Below, piece after piece: positions 8,582-17,158 of a DNA stretch of 23,484 nucleotides. The notes beneath the pieces were generated by a model. The model saw only the letters and a program-made list of their open reading frames with translations, was not told the DNA's origin and did not search any database. The position numbers were made by a program, and so were the translations under genes. Source of the DNA: Candidatus Altimarinota bacterium (GTDB lineage Bacteria > Patescibacteriota > Gracilibacteria > BD1-5 > UBA2023); the NCBI GenBank assembly GCA_008015855.1, contig SSGK01000055.1, forward strand, positions 1 through 23,484, written 5' to 3'. Numbering within the stretch: position 1 is the first letter of the stretch; every line of letters begins with the position of its first letter.

Positions 8582-10135
8582 TTATTTCTTAAGTTGTTTC
8601 TGACTCACAAACATTGTTTGGAAGTTATCAAGAAATGCCTTAAGAGATGCCTTCACATCATCAGAGAAATCCTTTGTTTCACGGATAGAAGTAAGTATCT
8701 TTTCTTCACGTTCAAGTGCTGCAAAGAGATCATGTTCAAAATCAGCAACATGATTTGGAGCAATTGAATCAAGATATCCATTTGAACCAGCGAAGATAAT
8801 AGCAACCTGTCGTTCAAATGCTACTGGAGAGTAGATATTTTGCTTCAAGATTTCCACCATGCGCTTTCCACGCTCCAATTGCTTCTTTGTATCTGCATCG
8901 AGGTCTGATGCAAATTGAGCAAATGCTTCAAGTTCACGATATTGTGCAAGAGAAAGCTTCAATGTACCAGCATTCTTTTTCATCGCCTTTGTCTGAGCAG
9001 ATCATCCTACACGAGAAACAGAGAGACCTACGTTAATCGCTGGCTTAATACCAGAGTTAAAGAGTCCTGATTCAAGAAATATCTGACCATCTGTAATCGA
9101 AATTACGTTGGTTGGGATATACGCAGAAACATCACCTGCCTGTGTTTCAATGATTGGAAGTGCCGTAAGTGAACCAAATCCTACATTAATACCTTTTTCA
9201 GGATTTGCATCTCATAGTTTTGCAGCACGCTCAAGAAGACGAGAGTGAAGATAGAATACATCTCCAGGATACGCTTCACGTCCTGGTGGACGACGGAGAA
9301 GAAGTGACATCTCACGATATGCATTTGCATGCTTTGTAAGATCATCATAAATAATGAGTGCATGTTTTCCGTTAAACATGAAATATTCACCCATAGCACA
9401 TCCAGCATATGGAGCGAGCCATTGCATAGATGCAGGAGAAGAAGCTCCCGCTGAAACAATAATAGTATAATCCATTGCTCCTGCCTTACGGAGTTCTTCT
9501 GAAATAGCAACTACCTTGGAATCCTTTTGTCCAATAGCTACATAAATACATACCATATCCTTCCCTTTTTGATTGAGGATAGTATCGATGGCAATTTGTG
9601 TCTTACCAGTCTGACGATCACCAATAATAAGTTCACGTTGACCACGTCCGATTGGAACAAGCGCATCAATCGCCTTAATACCCGTTGCAAGTGGTTCATG
9701 AACTGATTTACGGCTCATAACTCCAGTAGCAACACGTTCTGTTGGATAAAATTCTGTCGCCTTAATCTCTCCTTTTCCATCAATAGGATTTCCAAGTGGA
9801 TCAACAACACGACCAAGAAGTCATTCCCCTACAGGAACTTCAAGAATCTTACCTGTTGCTTTTGCAATCATTCCTTCAGAAATAGTATTAAATCCTGAAA
9901 GAATAACGATACCAACACTATGTTCTTCAAGATTGAGAGCAACACCGCGTGCACCAGAATCAAACTCAACAACTTCGTTATAAGAAACATCTCGAAGTCA
10001 TGCAACCTTTGCAATACCATCACCAAGATAGATAACAGTACCAGAATTAACACGTTCTGGAGAAAGATTTGTTGAGTCTATTTGCTGCTCGAGATCATGT
10101 ATAAGTTTATCAACAATCTGAATTGTAGAAGACAT
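8582..10135 (-). CDS. atpA: F1Fo ATP synthase alpha subunit
   Basis: The alpha subunit carries the non-catalytic nucleotide sites of F1. It has 517 residues, close to the usual 500-515. The P-loop GDRQTGKT is at residues 172-179; PGREAYPGDVFYLHSRLLERAAKL and SRVGGSAQTKAM follow. The N-terminal part has the GTVIYLGDGIAKVAGL barrel strand. Four TGA codons (in KVAGL, GEGLLGR, AAKLGD and RVGGSA) sit at glycines that are conserved in the family. It is preceded by the short delta gene (38 bases) and followed by gamma. A pyrimidine-only stretch, CTCTCTTTTTTCCTTTT, leads directly into the ATG in place of a Shine-Dalgarno. Confidence 0.97.
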
Positions 10136-10173
10136 AAAAGGAAAAAAGAGAGAATGTAAGAAAGATACAGGGC

Positions 10174-10533
10174 CTATTTTACAGAAAGAAGCATCATGGT
10201 TTCAATATGCTCGTATGAAACATCAACCATTTCATCACCTATAAAAAATCGGAGTCACCCAAGAAGGTGAGGATTTTCTCGGAAGGTAATAGCATCAAAT
10301 GACGGTTTTTCATTATAGTATTGTGCAAAAATACCTTCAACAAATGCCTTGATATGACCGATATCAAGATTCGTTGCGTATTCAACAATATATGCAGAAT
10401 TCCCATTATTTTGAAATTGTGTATTCGCGCGTTTTCAGATTTGCTTTAAAAGAACTCGATAGATTCGAAGTGCTTTTAAAAGAGACGTCGCCTCTTCACG
10501 AGAGTAAGATGGAAGTTGAAATGATGATGTCAT
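10174..10533 (-). CDS. atpH: Short F1Fo ATP synthase delta subunit
   Basis: Delta joins the top of F1 to the b stalk. This protein has 119 residues, against about 170-185 in the family. The C-terminal hallmark is clear: ENPHLLGGLRFFIGDEMVD matches the LiGGl.v.iGD..vD pattern. The N-terminal helical domain, which normally supplies about 105 residues, is cut to roughly 75 and is divergent. Two TGA codons are read as Gly, one inside LLGGL. The stop is TAG. Its place between atpF (12 bases) and atpA (38 bases) is the canonical delta position and is the main support beyond the C-terminal motif. Confidence 0.85.
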
Positions 10534-10545
10534 AAAAAATCGAGA

Positions 10546-11022
10546 TTAAAATTGAACTTCTTTTGCAGATTCCTTCAAAAAGGTTTCATGTGCATCAGAC
10601 TTTCCAAAAAACTTTGCATTCAATTTTAGTGCCACATCAAGTACGCGTTTTTTCATTTCAGACTCCATATTTTTTCGTTCTACATCGAGTTCCACAAAAC
10701 TCTTTGTACGAATAGTGTCTGCATCTTTTTGTGCGCGAACAACAATCTCATCTGCTTCTTTACGAGCAAGTTCCTTGATTTCATTCGCCATGAGTTTTGC
10801 ATCAAGACGAGCTTGGTCGATAACATTTTGAGCCTGATGACGAGCATCATTCAAAATATTTTCAGACTTGGAAATTTGCTCTTCGTAGAGCTTACGTTTT
10901 TTTGCTTCTTCATCGAGATACTTCATGTATGGGCGAAAAACAAAACGTGCAAGCACAAAAATCACAATGGCAATATTTACCGATTGGATAAGAAGAGTCT
11001 GAAGATTAATAAGTTGTTCCAT
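10546..11022 (-). CDS. atpF: F1Fo ATP synthase b subunit
   Basis: The b subunit forms the peripheral stalk. The protein has 158 residues: one N-terminal membrane helix (about 8-27, VNIAIVIFVLARFVF), then a long charged coiled coil rich in Lys, Glu and Ala to the end. The short PYMKYLDEEAKKR segment marks the join. ATG at 11020-11022 is preferred over an upstream TTG because it has T at -1, like nearly all genes here. There is no in-frame TGA. It lies 20 bases after atpE. Confidence 0.93.
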   Translation of the reverse strand: MEQLINLQTLLIQSVNIAIVIFVLARFVFRPYMKYLDEEAKKRKLYEEQISKSENILNDARHQAQNVIDQARLDAKLMANEIKELARKEADEIVVRAQKDADTIRTKSFVELDVERKNMESEMKKRVLDVALKLNAKFFGKSDAHETFLKESAKEVQF

Positions 11023-11042
11023 AATGGACAATAAAACGAGAA

Positions 11043-11255
11043 TTATTTAATGATGAAAAGAGAAGCAAATGCAAGAAGTGCTGGAAGTTCACACATGGCA
11101 ATAGCAAGAAGCATTGCTACGAATGTTTTACCAAACGCTGCTGGATTGCGTCCGATTGATTCGAGAGCCGCCCTACCAATCATACCAATACCAATACCTG
11201 AACCAACAACACCAAGAATTGCAAGACCCTTAGCAAGAGCAACAAGTTCTACCAT
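11043..11255 (-). CDS. atpE: F1Fo ATP synthase c subunit (ring)
   Basis: The ring subunit carries the ion through the membrane. It has 70 residues and two helices. The first has the Gly-rich GSGIGIGMIG run, followed by the polar loop ESIGRNPAAFGK. The second carries the ion-binding Glu in AMCELPALLAF. The Gln of the first helix and the Ser/Thr after the Glu, which mark Na+ binding c subunits, are replaced by Ile and Leu, so H+ is the likely ion. No TGA among its glycines. It starts with a pure pyrimidine leader (TTTTTTTTCTTTTTTTCT) with no Shine-Dalgarno. Confidence 0.96.
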   Translation of the reverse strand: MVELVALAKGLAILGVVGSGIGIGMIGRAALESIGRNPAAFGKTFVAMLLAIAMCELPALLAFASLFIIK

Positions 11256-11288
11256 AGAAAAAAAGAAAAAAAATAAACAAAAGGATTC

Positions 11289-11336
11289 CCTGAAAAAAAA
11301 TCAGGAAGAAAGAGTTTTTAAGAGCAAAACTCTTTC
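11289..11336 (-). other. Two tandem hairpins between atpB and atpE
   Basis: In transcript order (minus strand), an 11-bp stem (GAAAGAGTTTT 11308-11318 with AAAACTCTTTC 11326-11336) is followed by a second hairpin (TCAGG 11301-11305 with CCTGA 11289-11293) whose loop is all T. The first stem plus the T run resembles a weak terminator or RNA processing site ahead of the c-subunit gene. Confidence 0.55.
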
Positions 11337-11349
11337 ATTCACAACTTTT

Positions 11350-12207
11350 TTAATGTCCTTGTTCGATTACCGAAGCTTCCTTCCAATAAATACTTGAAAG
11401 TGTCATAAAGATAAAAGCCTGAAGAAGGGCTACAAGAAGTTCAAAGAACCAGAATGGTAATGAGAGAACTCCTCCGAAGATTCCATAAGTATGTGGGATA
11501 CTTTCTCCGATATAGTACATCACTGCGAGAAGAATAACTCAGGCAAAGATATTACAGAAGAGACGGAGTGAGAGTGAAACAACACGAGCCAATTCACCGA
11601 TCAGATGGAGCCATCCAACAAACACATTAATAGCCTTCTCGATAAACATTTCTCCAGAAAAATTGAAGAGGTAGTGCCCCATATGATGAAAAAATCATTT
11701 TCGCATTACAGCAACTATCTGAGCAGAAACCACTACTCATAATGCAAGAACAATGGTTGTATTGAGATCTGAATTGATAGGACGGAGGTATGCATGGAGA
11801 GCAGGAATACCAAAGTTGATATAATCAAAAAGGAGTCCTGAGAGATTTCCTATGAATACAAAAAGGAAAATACTAGCAAGTACCGGAAGAAAGAATCGAG
11901 CCTGACCCTTATCACCAAAGATATCAGAAACAAAGGTATCAAGACTGGAAATAAGATGCAATCCCATTTCTCGAATTTTTGGAAATTTATCAGTTGCGAG
12001 AGCTATCATAAGTATACTGGCAATCAGAAAGATGATTCCCATTACAATCCAAGTTGAAAAAATCGTCGTAGTAATATCAATGTGATACCCAGCAATATCA
12101 ATCGTACTAATAACATCTCCTTGTGTACCAAGAATATGTGGACCTTCATGATGTGTCGCCACCGCTTCATGCGCTCATGCAATGTTCTGTTCTGGAGTTG
12201 CTGACAT
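11350..12207 (-). CDS. atpB: F1Fo ATP synthase a subunit
   Basis: The a subunit is the stator half of the proton path. The 285 residues hold five to six membrane helices. The essential Arg is in ELARVVSLSLRLFCNIFAG (the family has SLxLRLFGN, with Cys in place of Gly here). The final helix region reads FELLVALLQAFIFMTLSSIY. A soluble N-terminal stretch with HEAVATHHEGPH precedes the first helix. TGA codons fall at IAGAHE, VLALGVV, RKGFFHH and IFAGVIL. ATG 12205-12207 gives the standard N-terminus; the T at -1 fits. First gene of atpB-E-F-H-A-G. Confidence 0.96.
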
Positions 12208-12237
12208 ACGTATATGCGAATTTAGAAAAACGCGCGT

Positions 12238-12265
12238 AGTATATGAAGCTCCAATAAAATTGCAA
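12238..12265 (-). promoter_or_regulatory. Promoter of the atpBEFHAG unit
   Basis: On the minus strand, -35 TTGCAA (12260-12265) and -10 TATACT (12238-12243) are 16 bases apart. The transcript would start near 12231, leaving a leader of about 24 bases. Confidence 0.6.
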
Positions 12266-12278
12266 GTTTTTTTCTTGC
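12262..12278. repeat. Inverted repeat GCAAG-N7-CTTGC over the atpB -35
   Basis: GCAAG (12262-12266) and CTTGC (12274-12278) flank seven T. The promoter-proximal half overlaps the -35 box, as at the sixA promoter (7533-7551). Confidence 0.45.
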
Positions 12279-12308
12279 TCCAAAAAGGACTTCACGTGTT
12301 TTTTGAAT

Positions 12309-12335
12309 TTGATTTTTTTAAAAAATCACTATCAT
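12309..12335 (+). promoter_or_regulatory. Putative pgi promoter
   Basis: -35 TTGATT (12309-12314) and -10 TATCAT (12330-12335) are 15 bases apart, back to back with the atpB promoter. The leader would be about 23 bases. Confidence 0.45.
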
Positions 12336-12364
12336 GAGACGATGTTTACTTTTTACTCCATTTT

Positions 12365-13651
12365 ATGAAATTTGAAAATCTCACACCCTATACATTCAAT
12401 CCAAAATTGGAAGCAATTACACAAGATGAATTCCTCCCTATTATCACCCCTCATATAGAACTCCACTCTCGACACATCTATGAGACTGCGTATGCATCGA
12501 TCGGATTACCCTATGATGATACCTTTATCCAGGAGAGCACCAACCTTGCGAAAAAATTTCAAAATTCACAAGCAATGCTCCTTATAGGAATCGGCGGATC
12601 GAATCTCTGAACCCTTGCCATCCATGAAGCACTCGGAGGAAATCTTGAAAATAAAAAACAGCTTTTTCCCCTCGATACACCCGATGTGCGCGATTATAAA
12701 AAGGTACACAAAGAACTGACCAATATTCTCGAAAAGTGAGAACAAATTTGTATAACCGTGATATCAAAATCAGGAACCACAACAGAAACGATTGCACTTT
12801 TTGAAACGGCATATAATGATTTCTATAAAAAATATCCCCTTCAATGTGGTATCGTTGCTATTACGGATGAATGATCAAAACTCTATCATCTTGGACAAAA
12901 CGAATGATGGGATATCCTCACACTCCCAAAGAATGTAGGAGGACGCTATAGTGTATTCTCTAATGTAGGACTCTTCCCTCTTGCCTTTCTTGATTATAAT
13001 ATTCAAGAACTTCTGACATGAGCACGTTCCGTATTACGTGATTTTATTCAAGAACCATTAGCATCACCAGCGTATAAAAACGCTTCTGTGCTCTATACGG
13101 GATATACGGAAGAGCGTCGAAATATCTGTGAACACTTCTTTTTCGGTAAATCGTATGAGAATATCGGAAAATGGTATCGTCAACTACTGGCTGAGAGTAT
13201 CGGAAAAAAGAGTGAATGAAGCGAATCTATCGGCATAACACCCACCACTTCGATTGGAACGATTGATCTTCATTCGGTTGGACAGCTTGATCTTGCTCAT
13301 GGAAAAGATCGAACCCTCGTTCTCGTATTTCCAGAAAATGGATCCCCACTCTATACTCCAAAAGAATGATCATTTCCTTTTCTCGTAGAAAATATTCGTG
13401 GAATATCATTTGAACACATTCAATATGCTGCATTCGAAGGGACTCGTCGGGCACTCCTTGAAAAACATATTCCAACTATGACCTACACCCTTCAAGATGA
13501 TTCCATAGAAGATATTGGCGCATTTCTGCAGACAAAGATGATAGAAGTAATTCTCTTGGGTCACTTTTTCTCAGTAAATCCTTTTGATCAACCAAATGTA
13601 GAAGATTATAAGACCGGAATGCGCGATGTACTTGCGAAATGAATGCTTTAA
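12365..13651 (+). CDS. pgi: Glucose-6-phosphate isomerase
   Basis: The enzyme interconverts glucose-6-phosphate and fructose-6-phosphate in glycolysis or gluconeogenesis. The 428 residues match the shorter bacterial/Bacillus-type PGI. Visible motifs are LLIGIGGSNLGTLAI, ISKSGTTTET (phosphate binding), NVGGRYSVFSNVGL, TPTTSIGTIDLHSVGQLDL and the C-terminal NPFDQPNVEDYKTGM. Eight in-frame TGA codons are read as Gly, the first being the conserved Gly after GGSNL. T at -1, no Shine-Dalgarno. It is transcribed alone, divergent from the atp unit. Its presence argues that the organism keeps at least part of the glycolytic path, which some Gracilibacteria are reported to have lost. Confidence 0.96.
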
Positions 13652-13677
13652 AAAAATCCCCAAATTGGGGATTTTTT
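13651..13677. terminator. Bidirectional terminator between pgi and the MBL-like gene
   Basis: AAAAAATCCCCAA (13651-13663) and TTGGGGATTTTTT (13665-13677) form a perfect inverted repeat with A and T runs on both sides, ending both convergent genes. Confidence 0.9.
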
Positions 13678-13678
13678 A

Positions 13679-14140
13679 TTAATTTCCAAGGATAACACAA
13701 GCAGTTCTATCCGGAGAAAGTTCCGATTCTTTAAATTTATAGCGACTCGTAACTTCGATATTGTGACCAAGGGCTACAGAAAGTTCCTGAGCGGAATCAC
13801 CATAGATAATTAGAAGTCGTGGATCAATCTTCTCTATCATAGAAACGGATTCTTTATTTCCAGGAAATAAGAGAACATCTACGTTTCCAATAAATTCAAG
13901 GAGTTCCTGAGAGAGTTCAAGATTTGAAATCGGAAGAGCGAGACACCAGAGGTTTTCTACACGAAAATGTGCGATAAGAACCTCTTGAACCTGCTTTACA
14001 TGACACAAGAAACCTCCTTTCTCATATTCACCTGGCATATCAATAGCAAGATTATCAAGAATGAATGTTGATTCATTAATAATGATATCCTTTTTATCAG
14101 ATTGAATACAAACTGAAGAGTCTTGAAAAAGAAATTCCAT
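13679..14140 (-). CDS. Degenerate metallo-beta-lactamase-fold protein
   Basis: The 153 residues resemble the UPF0173/COG2220 group of MBL-fold hydrolases common in CPR bacteria. The DMPGEYEKGGFLC segment matches their PGEYE-x-G signature, and LLEFIGNVDVLLFPG with IEKIDPRLLIIYGD matches the later strands. The metal-binding HxHxDH motif and the segment that carries it are missing: the N-terminal strands run straight into PGEYE. It is therefore unlikely to be a zinc hydrolase of the usual type. It starts 6 bases after the Nudix gene ends, so the two share an operon, and ends at a bidirectional terminator. The family call rests on motif memory, not a search. Confidence 0.6.
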   Translation of the reverse strand: MEFLFQDSSVCIQSDKKDIIINESTFILDNLAIDMPGEYEKGGFLCHVKQVQEVLIAHFRVENLWCLALPISNLELSQELLEFIGNVDVLLFPGNKESVSMIEKIDPRLLIIYGDSAQELSVALGHNIEVTSRYKFKESELSPDRTACVILGN

Positions 14141-14146
14141 AGAAAT

Positions 14147-14596
14147 TTACATAAATTGTATATTTTTTTCGATGAATCCAACAACATCCGGTTTTAAACG
14201 AATCGTTCGAAGGTCATCAATCGTAAACCATTTATAACCAACAAAGCGTTCTTCTTTCTGAGGTATGGGTTCTTTTTTTCCATTGTACTTCACGAGAAAG
14301 AGATAAACATCTTTATTTATCAAGGGATTCCCCTCTTTATGCGTGGCGATAAAACTATAATTGATTTTATTCATGAATTTGATGAGTTCCAAGTCTTTCA
14401 TGGCAAGTCACGTTTCTTCTGCAATCTCACGGATTGCAGTCTCATACGCGCTCTCATCTTCTTCAATATGTCCTTTCGGAAGAACATATTCTAAGTCTCA
14501 CTTTGCATTTCTCCATGCAAGCATCAAAACTTCAATAATACCATTATGTTTTTTATATAAAATACCGCCAGCGCTCTTTTCATAGAGCTCAACCAT
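14147..14596 (-). CDS. Nudix hydrolase, Ap4A-hydrolase-like
   Basis: Nudix enzymes cleave nucleoside diphosphates linked to another group. The Nudix box is complete in 149 residues: G42-x5-E48-x7-R56-E57-I-x-E60-E61-x-G63-L64, within LPKGHIEEDESAYETAIREI. The SAGGILYKKHNG start and the LPKGHIE wording resemble the bis(5'-nucleosyl)-tetraphosphatase group, but the substrate cannot be fixed from sequence. The box Gly63 is encoded by TGA. Under the standard code only the C-terminal half would be seen. First gene of a two-gene unit. Confidence 0.88.
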
Positions 14597-14624
14597 AATC
14601 TTAAAATGTATAAAAACTGGGCGA

Positions 14625-14652
14625 AGTATAGTCATTTTTTCAAAAAACTCAA
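14625..14652 (-). promoter_or_regulatory. Putative promoter of the Nudix-MBL unit
   Basis: On the minus strand, -35 TTGAGT (14647-14652) and -10 TATACT (14625-14630) are 16 bases apart, the same -10 as the atpB promoter. Confidence 0.5.
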
Positions 14653-14739
14653 AAAAATAATACTGGAAAGTTGATTTTTTTCCGTTTTTTTATAGAGTAC
14701 TGTCGATAAAAAACTATACCCTTTTCGTGATTATTCTCT

Positions 14740-15861
14740 ATGCGCTTTACCGTAGATACACAAGTACTTAAGACTGCTGTTGAAGTTACGAGCCATGCAA
14801 CCGTAAATTCAAATCTTACTCCAATACTCGAGAATATTCTTATCGACGTTCAATATAAGAAAGTCGTTCTTACTGGGAATAATCTAGAAATGGCGATTGA
14901 ATATATTATTGATAAAGATGTTGATATTGAGAGCGAGGGAAAATTCACTATTTCGTCAAAATTCCTCTCTTCTTTCATAGCACTCGTACAGAGTAAGACA
15001 ATTAAAATTGAACTCGAAGCAGGAAGTAGCCTCAAGTTTACGACTGACTCAGGAGAAACACGATTTAAATGAGTGAGTGCTGAAAAATTTCCCGTTATTC
15101 CTCATTTTCACGTAGATACTCCTCTTACGCTCGAAGGAAAGGATCTCAGAAATGCCATCGATAAGACACTCTTTTCAACCGCTGAATGAAATATCCGTCC
15201 GATGCTCGCAGGTATATTTATTAAGACGAGCCGTGATGGAGCTGCCTTTGCTTCTACAGATAGCTTTCGTCTCTCTGAATATCGTGTCTATAAAGAAAAT
15301 GCTGCGAATCTTGATACAAGCATCATTATCCCTGAAAAAACGGCGATGGAACTCGGAAGAATTATTAATGACAATAATTCAAAAGTAGAGCTCTACATTC
15401 ATGAGAATCAACTCCTTGTTGTATATGAAAGCATTAAACTCTCTTCTCGACTCCTTTCTGGTCGTTTCCCTGATTATGAGGGATTCTTTCCAAAAAAACA
15501 CAATACTAAATGAGTTGTTCTTCGAAATGAACTCATCAATGCAGTAAAACAAGTAAATCTCGTTGCTCGAGAAAATAACTACAATACACGCCTTCGATTC
15601 AATCCAGAATGAAAACTTGAGTTTTCTACGGGTGATACTGAAGTAGGGGCAAGCCAGATTGCACTCAATGCATCAATTGAGTGACAAGAAGGTACCATCG
15701 GTATGAATTCTCAATATCTTCTCGAGGTGCTTTCTGTTATTCGTGATGATTACGTAAGTTTGGACTTTGAAACAGCACTTTCTCCGATTGCAATCAGAGG
15801 TGTCCCAGAAAAGACAGAGCATGCTGGATATCGACATATCATCATGCCGCTCAAGATATAA
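14740..15861 (+). CDS. dnaN: DNA polymerase III beta sliding clamp
   Basis: The clamp encircles DNA and tethers the replicative polymerase. It has 373 residues, the usual length, and the three repeated clamp domains. Recognisable pieces are MRFTVDTQVLKTAVE at the start, LPTILENILI-like PILENILIDV, RPMLAGIFIKT, the STDSFRLSEY stretch, SGRFPDYEGFFPK in the third domain and the ending HIIMPLKI that forms part of the protein-binding pocket. Five TGA are read as Gly. Neither dnaA nor recF is beside it; instead pheS follows after 30 bases. The upstream region is AT-rich with a TTGATT at 14671 but no convincing -10 at normal spacing. Confidence 0.95.
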
Positions 15862-15891
15862 TTCATCCAATCAAAAAATAATTCACTCTCT

Positions 15892-16911
15892 ATGATTCAA
15901 GAACTTTCCCTCCTCGAAAAAAACTCACTCGAACACATCCAATCAATCACTTCAGAAGAAGCACTCATCCTCTATAAGAATGATCTTCTTGGAAAAACCG
16001 GACAACTCACGGTTATTCTCAAGTGACTCAAGGATCTCTCACCAGAAGATCGACAAACGGTTGGAAAATACGCAAACACCCTTCGTGATACTCTCAATGA
16101 GGCATTTGATCAACAAAAAGAGATTATTAAAAATGCCTGAATCGAAAGAAAGATCCAAGAGAGCTGGGTAGATGTAACAGAACCACTTCCAAAAAATAAT
16201 CCACACCTCCATCCAATTACACAAGTACGAAACGAGGTAGAAGACACCTTTCGAAGAATGGGATTTGATATCCATGAATCAATGGAAGTTACTACCGAAT
16301 ATCTCAACTTTGATGCAGTAAATGTACCAAAGACACATCCTGCTCGTGATATGCAGGATACATTCTGGCTCGAATGAACCGGAAACGTTCTTGCGACTCA
16401 GACATCGAGTATGCAAAATATCCTTCTCAAAAGTAAAACCCCTCCTATTCGAGCCCTCATTCCAGGAAGGGTATTCCGAAATGAAGATGTTGATGCTACT
16501 CATGAAAATACATTCTACCAAGTAGAAGGAATCGTAGTGGATAAAAATATCTCTATGGGACACCTCAAGTACACTATCAAAACCATGCTTTCTGATCTCT
16601 TCTGAAAAGAAGTAACTATCCGTATGCGTCCTTGATACTTCCCATTCGTAGAACCAGGAGTAGAAGTTGATTTCTCATGTCCATTCTGTAACGGTGATGG
16701 ATGTAAGATTTGTAAAAAATCAGGATGGATAGAATTTATGGGTGCTGGACTCATTCATCCAAATGTTATTCGCGAGGGATGACTCGATCCAGAAGTATAT
16801 ACTTGATTTGCCTTTGGTTTTGGATTAAATCGTCTCGTGATGATTAAATACGGAATCCCTGATATGCGCTACTTTCAGAACCCAGATCTTCGATTCTTGA
16901 ATCAGTTTTAA
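15892..16911 (+). CDS. pheS: Phenylalanine-tRNA ligase alpha subunit
   Basis: PheS is the catalytic half of the heterotetramer that charges tRNA-Phe. The 339 residues have an N-terminal coiled coil (about 1-90), then the class II core: HPITQVRNEVEDTFRRMGF, LATQTSSMQ (motif 2 region), RALIPGRVFRNEDVDATHENTFYQ and the final GFGLNRLVMIKYGIPDMR (motif 3). An insert with CPFCNGDGCKIC (Cys 263, 266, 271, 274) is a CX2C-X4-CX2C zinc site, also seen in some other bacterial PheS. Seven TGA are Gly. The partner pheT does not follow: a terminator does. It shares an operon with dnaN. Confidence 0.95.
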
Positions 16912-16925
16912 TACAAAATGATTTC

Positions 16926-16966
16926 AAAAATGGTTTAATATACAATTATTAAACCATTTTTTATTA
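16926..16966 (+). terminator. Terminator of dnaN-pheS
   Basis: A 15-bp perfect stem (16926-16940 with 16947-16961), 6-base loop, followed by a T-rich tail. Confidence 0.9.
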
Positions 16967-16977
16967 TTTTTATTCAT

Positions 16978-17034
16978 TTATAAAAGACTATACACATTTC
17001 ATAGAGGAGTATTCTTCCTTCTCCTCTTTTATAA
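16978..17034. other. Nested inverted repeats before the ATPase promoter
   Basis: TTATAAAAGA (16978-16987) is perfectly complementary to TCTTTTATAA (17025-17034). Inside it, AGAGGAG (17003-17009) pairs with CTCCTCT (17021-17027). The two stems share three bases and so compete. It lies between the pheS terminator and the next promoter, outside any gene. Confidence 0.5.
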
Positions 17035-17062
17035 TCATTTACCCTGGCTCCATATTAAAATA

Positions 17063-17091
17063 TTGAAATATAGAGAAAATTGTGGTACAAT
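17063..17091 (+). promoter_or_regulatory. Promoter of the ATPase gene
   Basis: -35 TTGAAA (17063-17068) and -10 TACAAT (17086-17091) with a 17-base spacer, the most canonical spacing in the window. Leader about 60 bases. Confidence 0.6.
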
Positions 17092-17158
17092 ATATGTAAG
17101 AAAAGTATGTATATTTCATATTTTTCAATAAAATGGTTTCATATCTGTAAAAAATACT

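Noticed and set aside
6955..14401. Gene fragments suggesting pseudogenes in atpG, Nudix, sixA and others
   Set aside because: All the breaks are TGA; with TGA as Gly each gene is full length with intact motifs.
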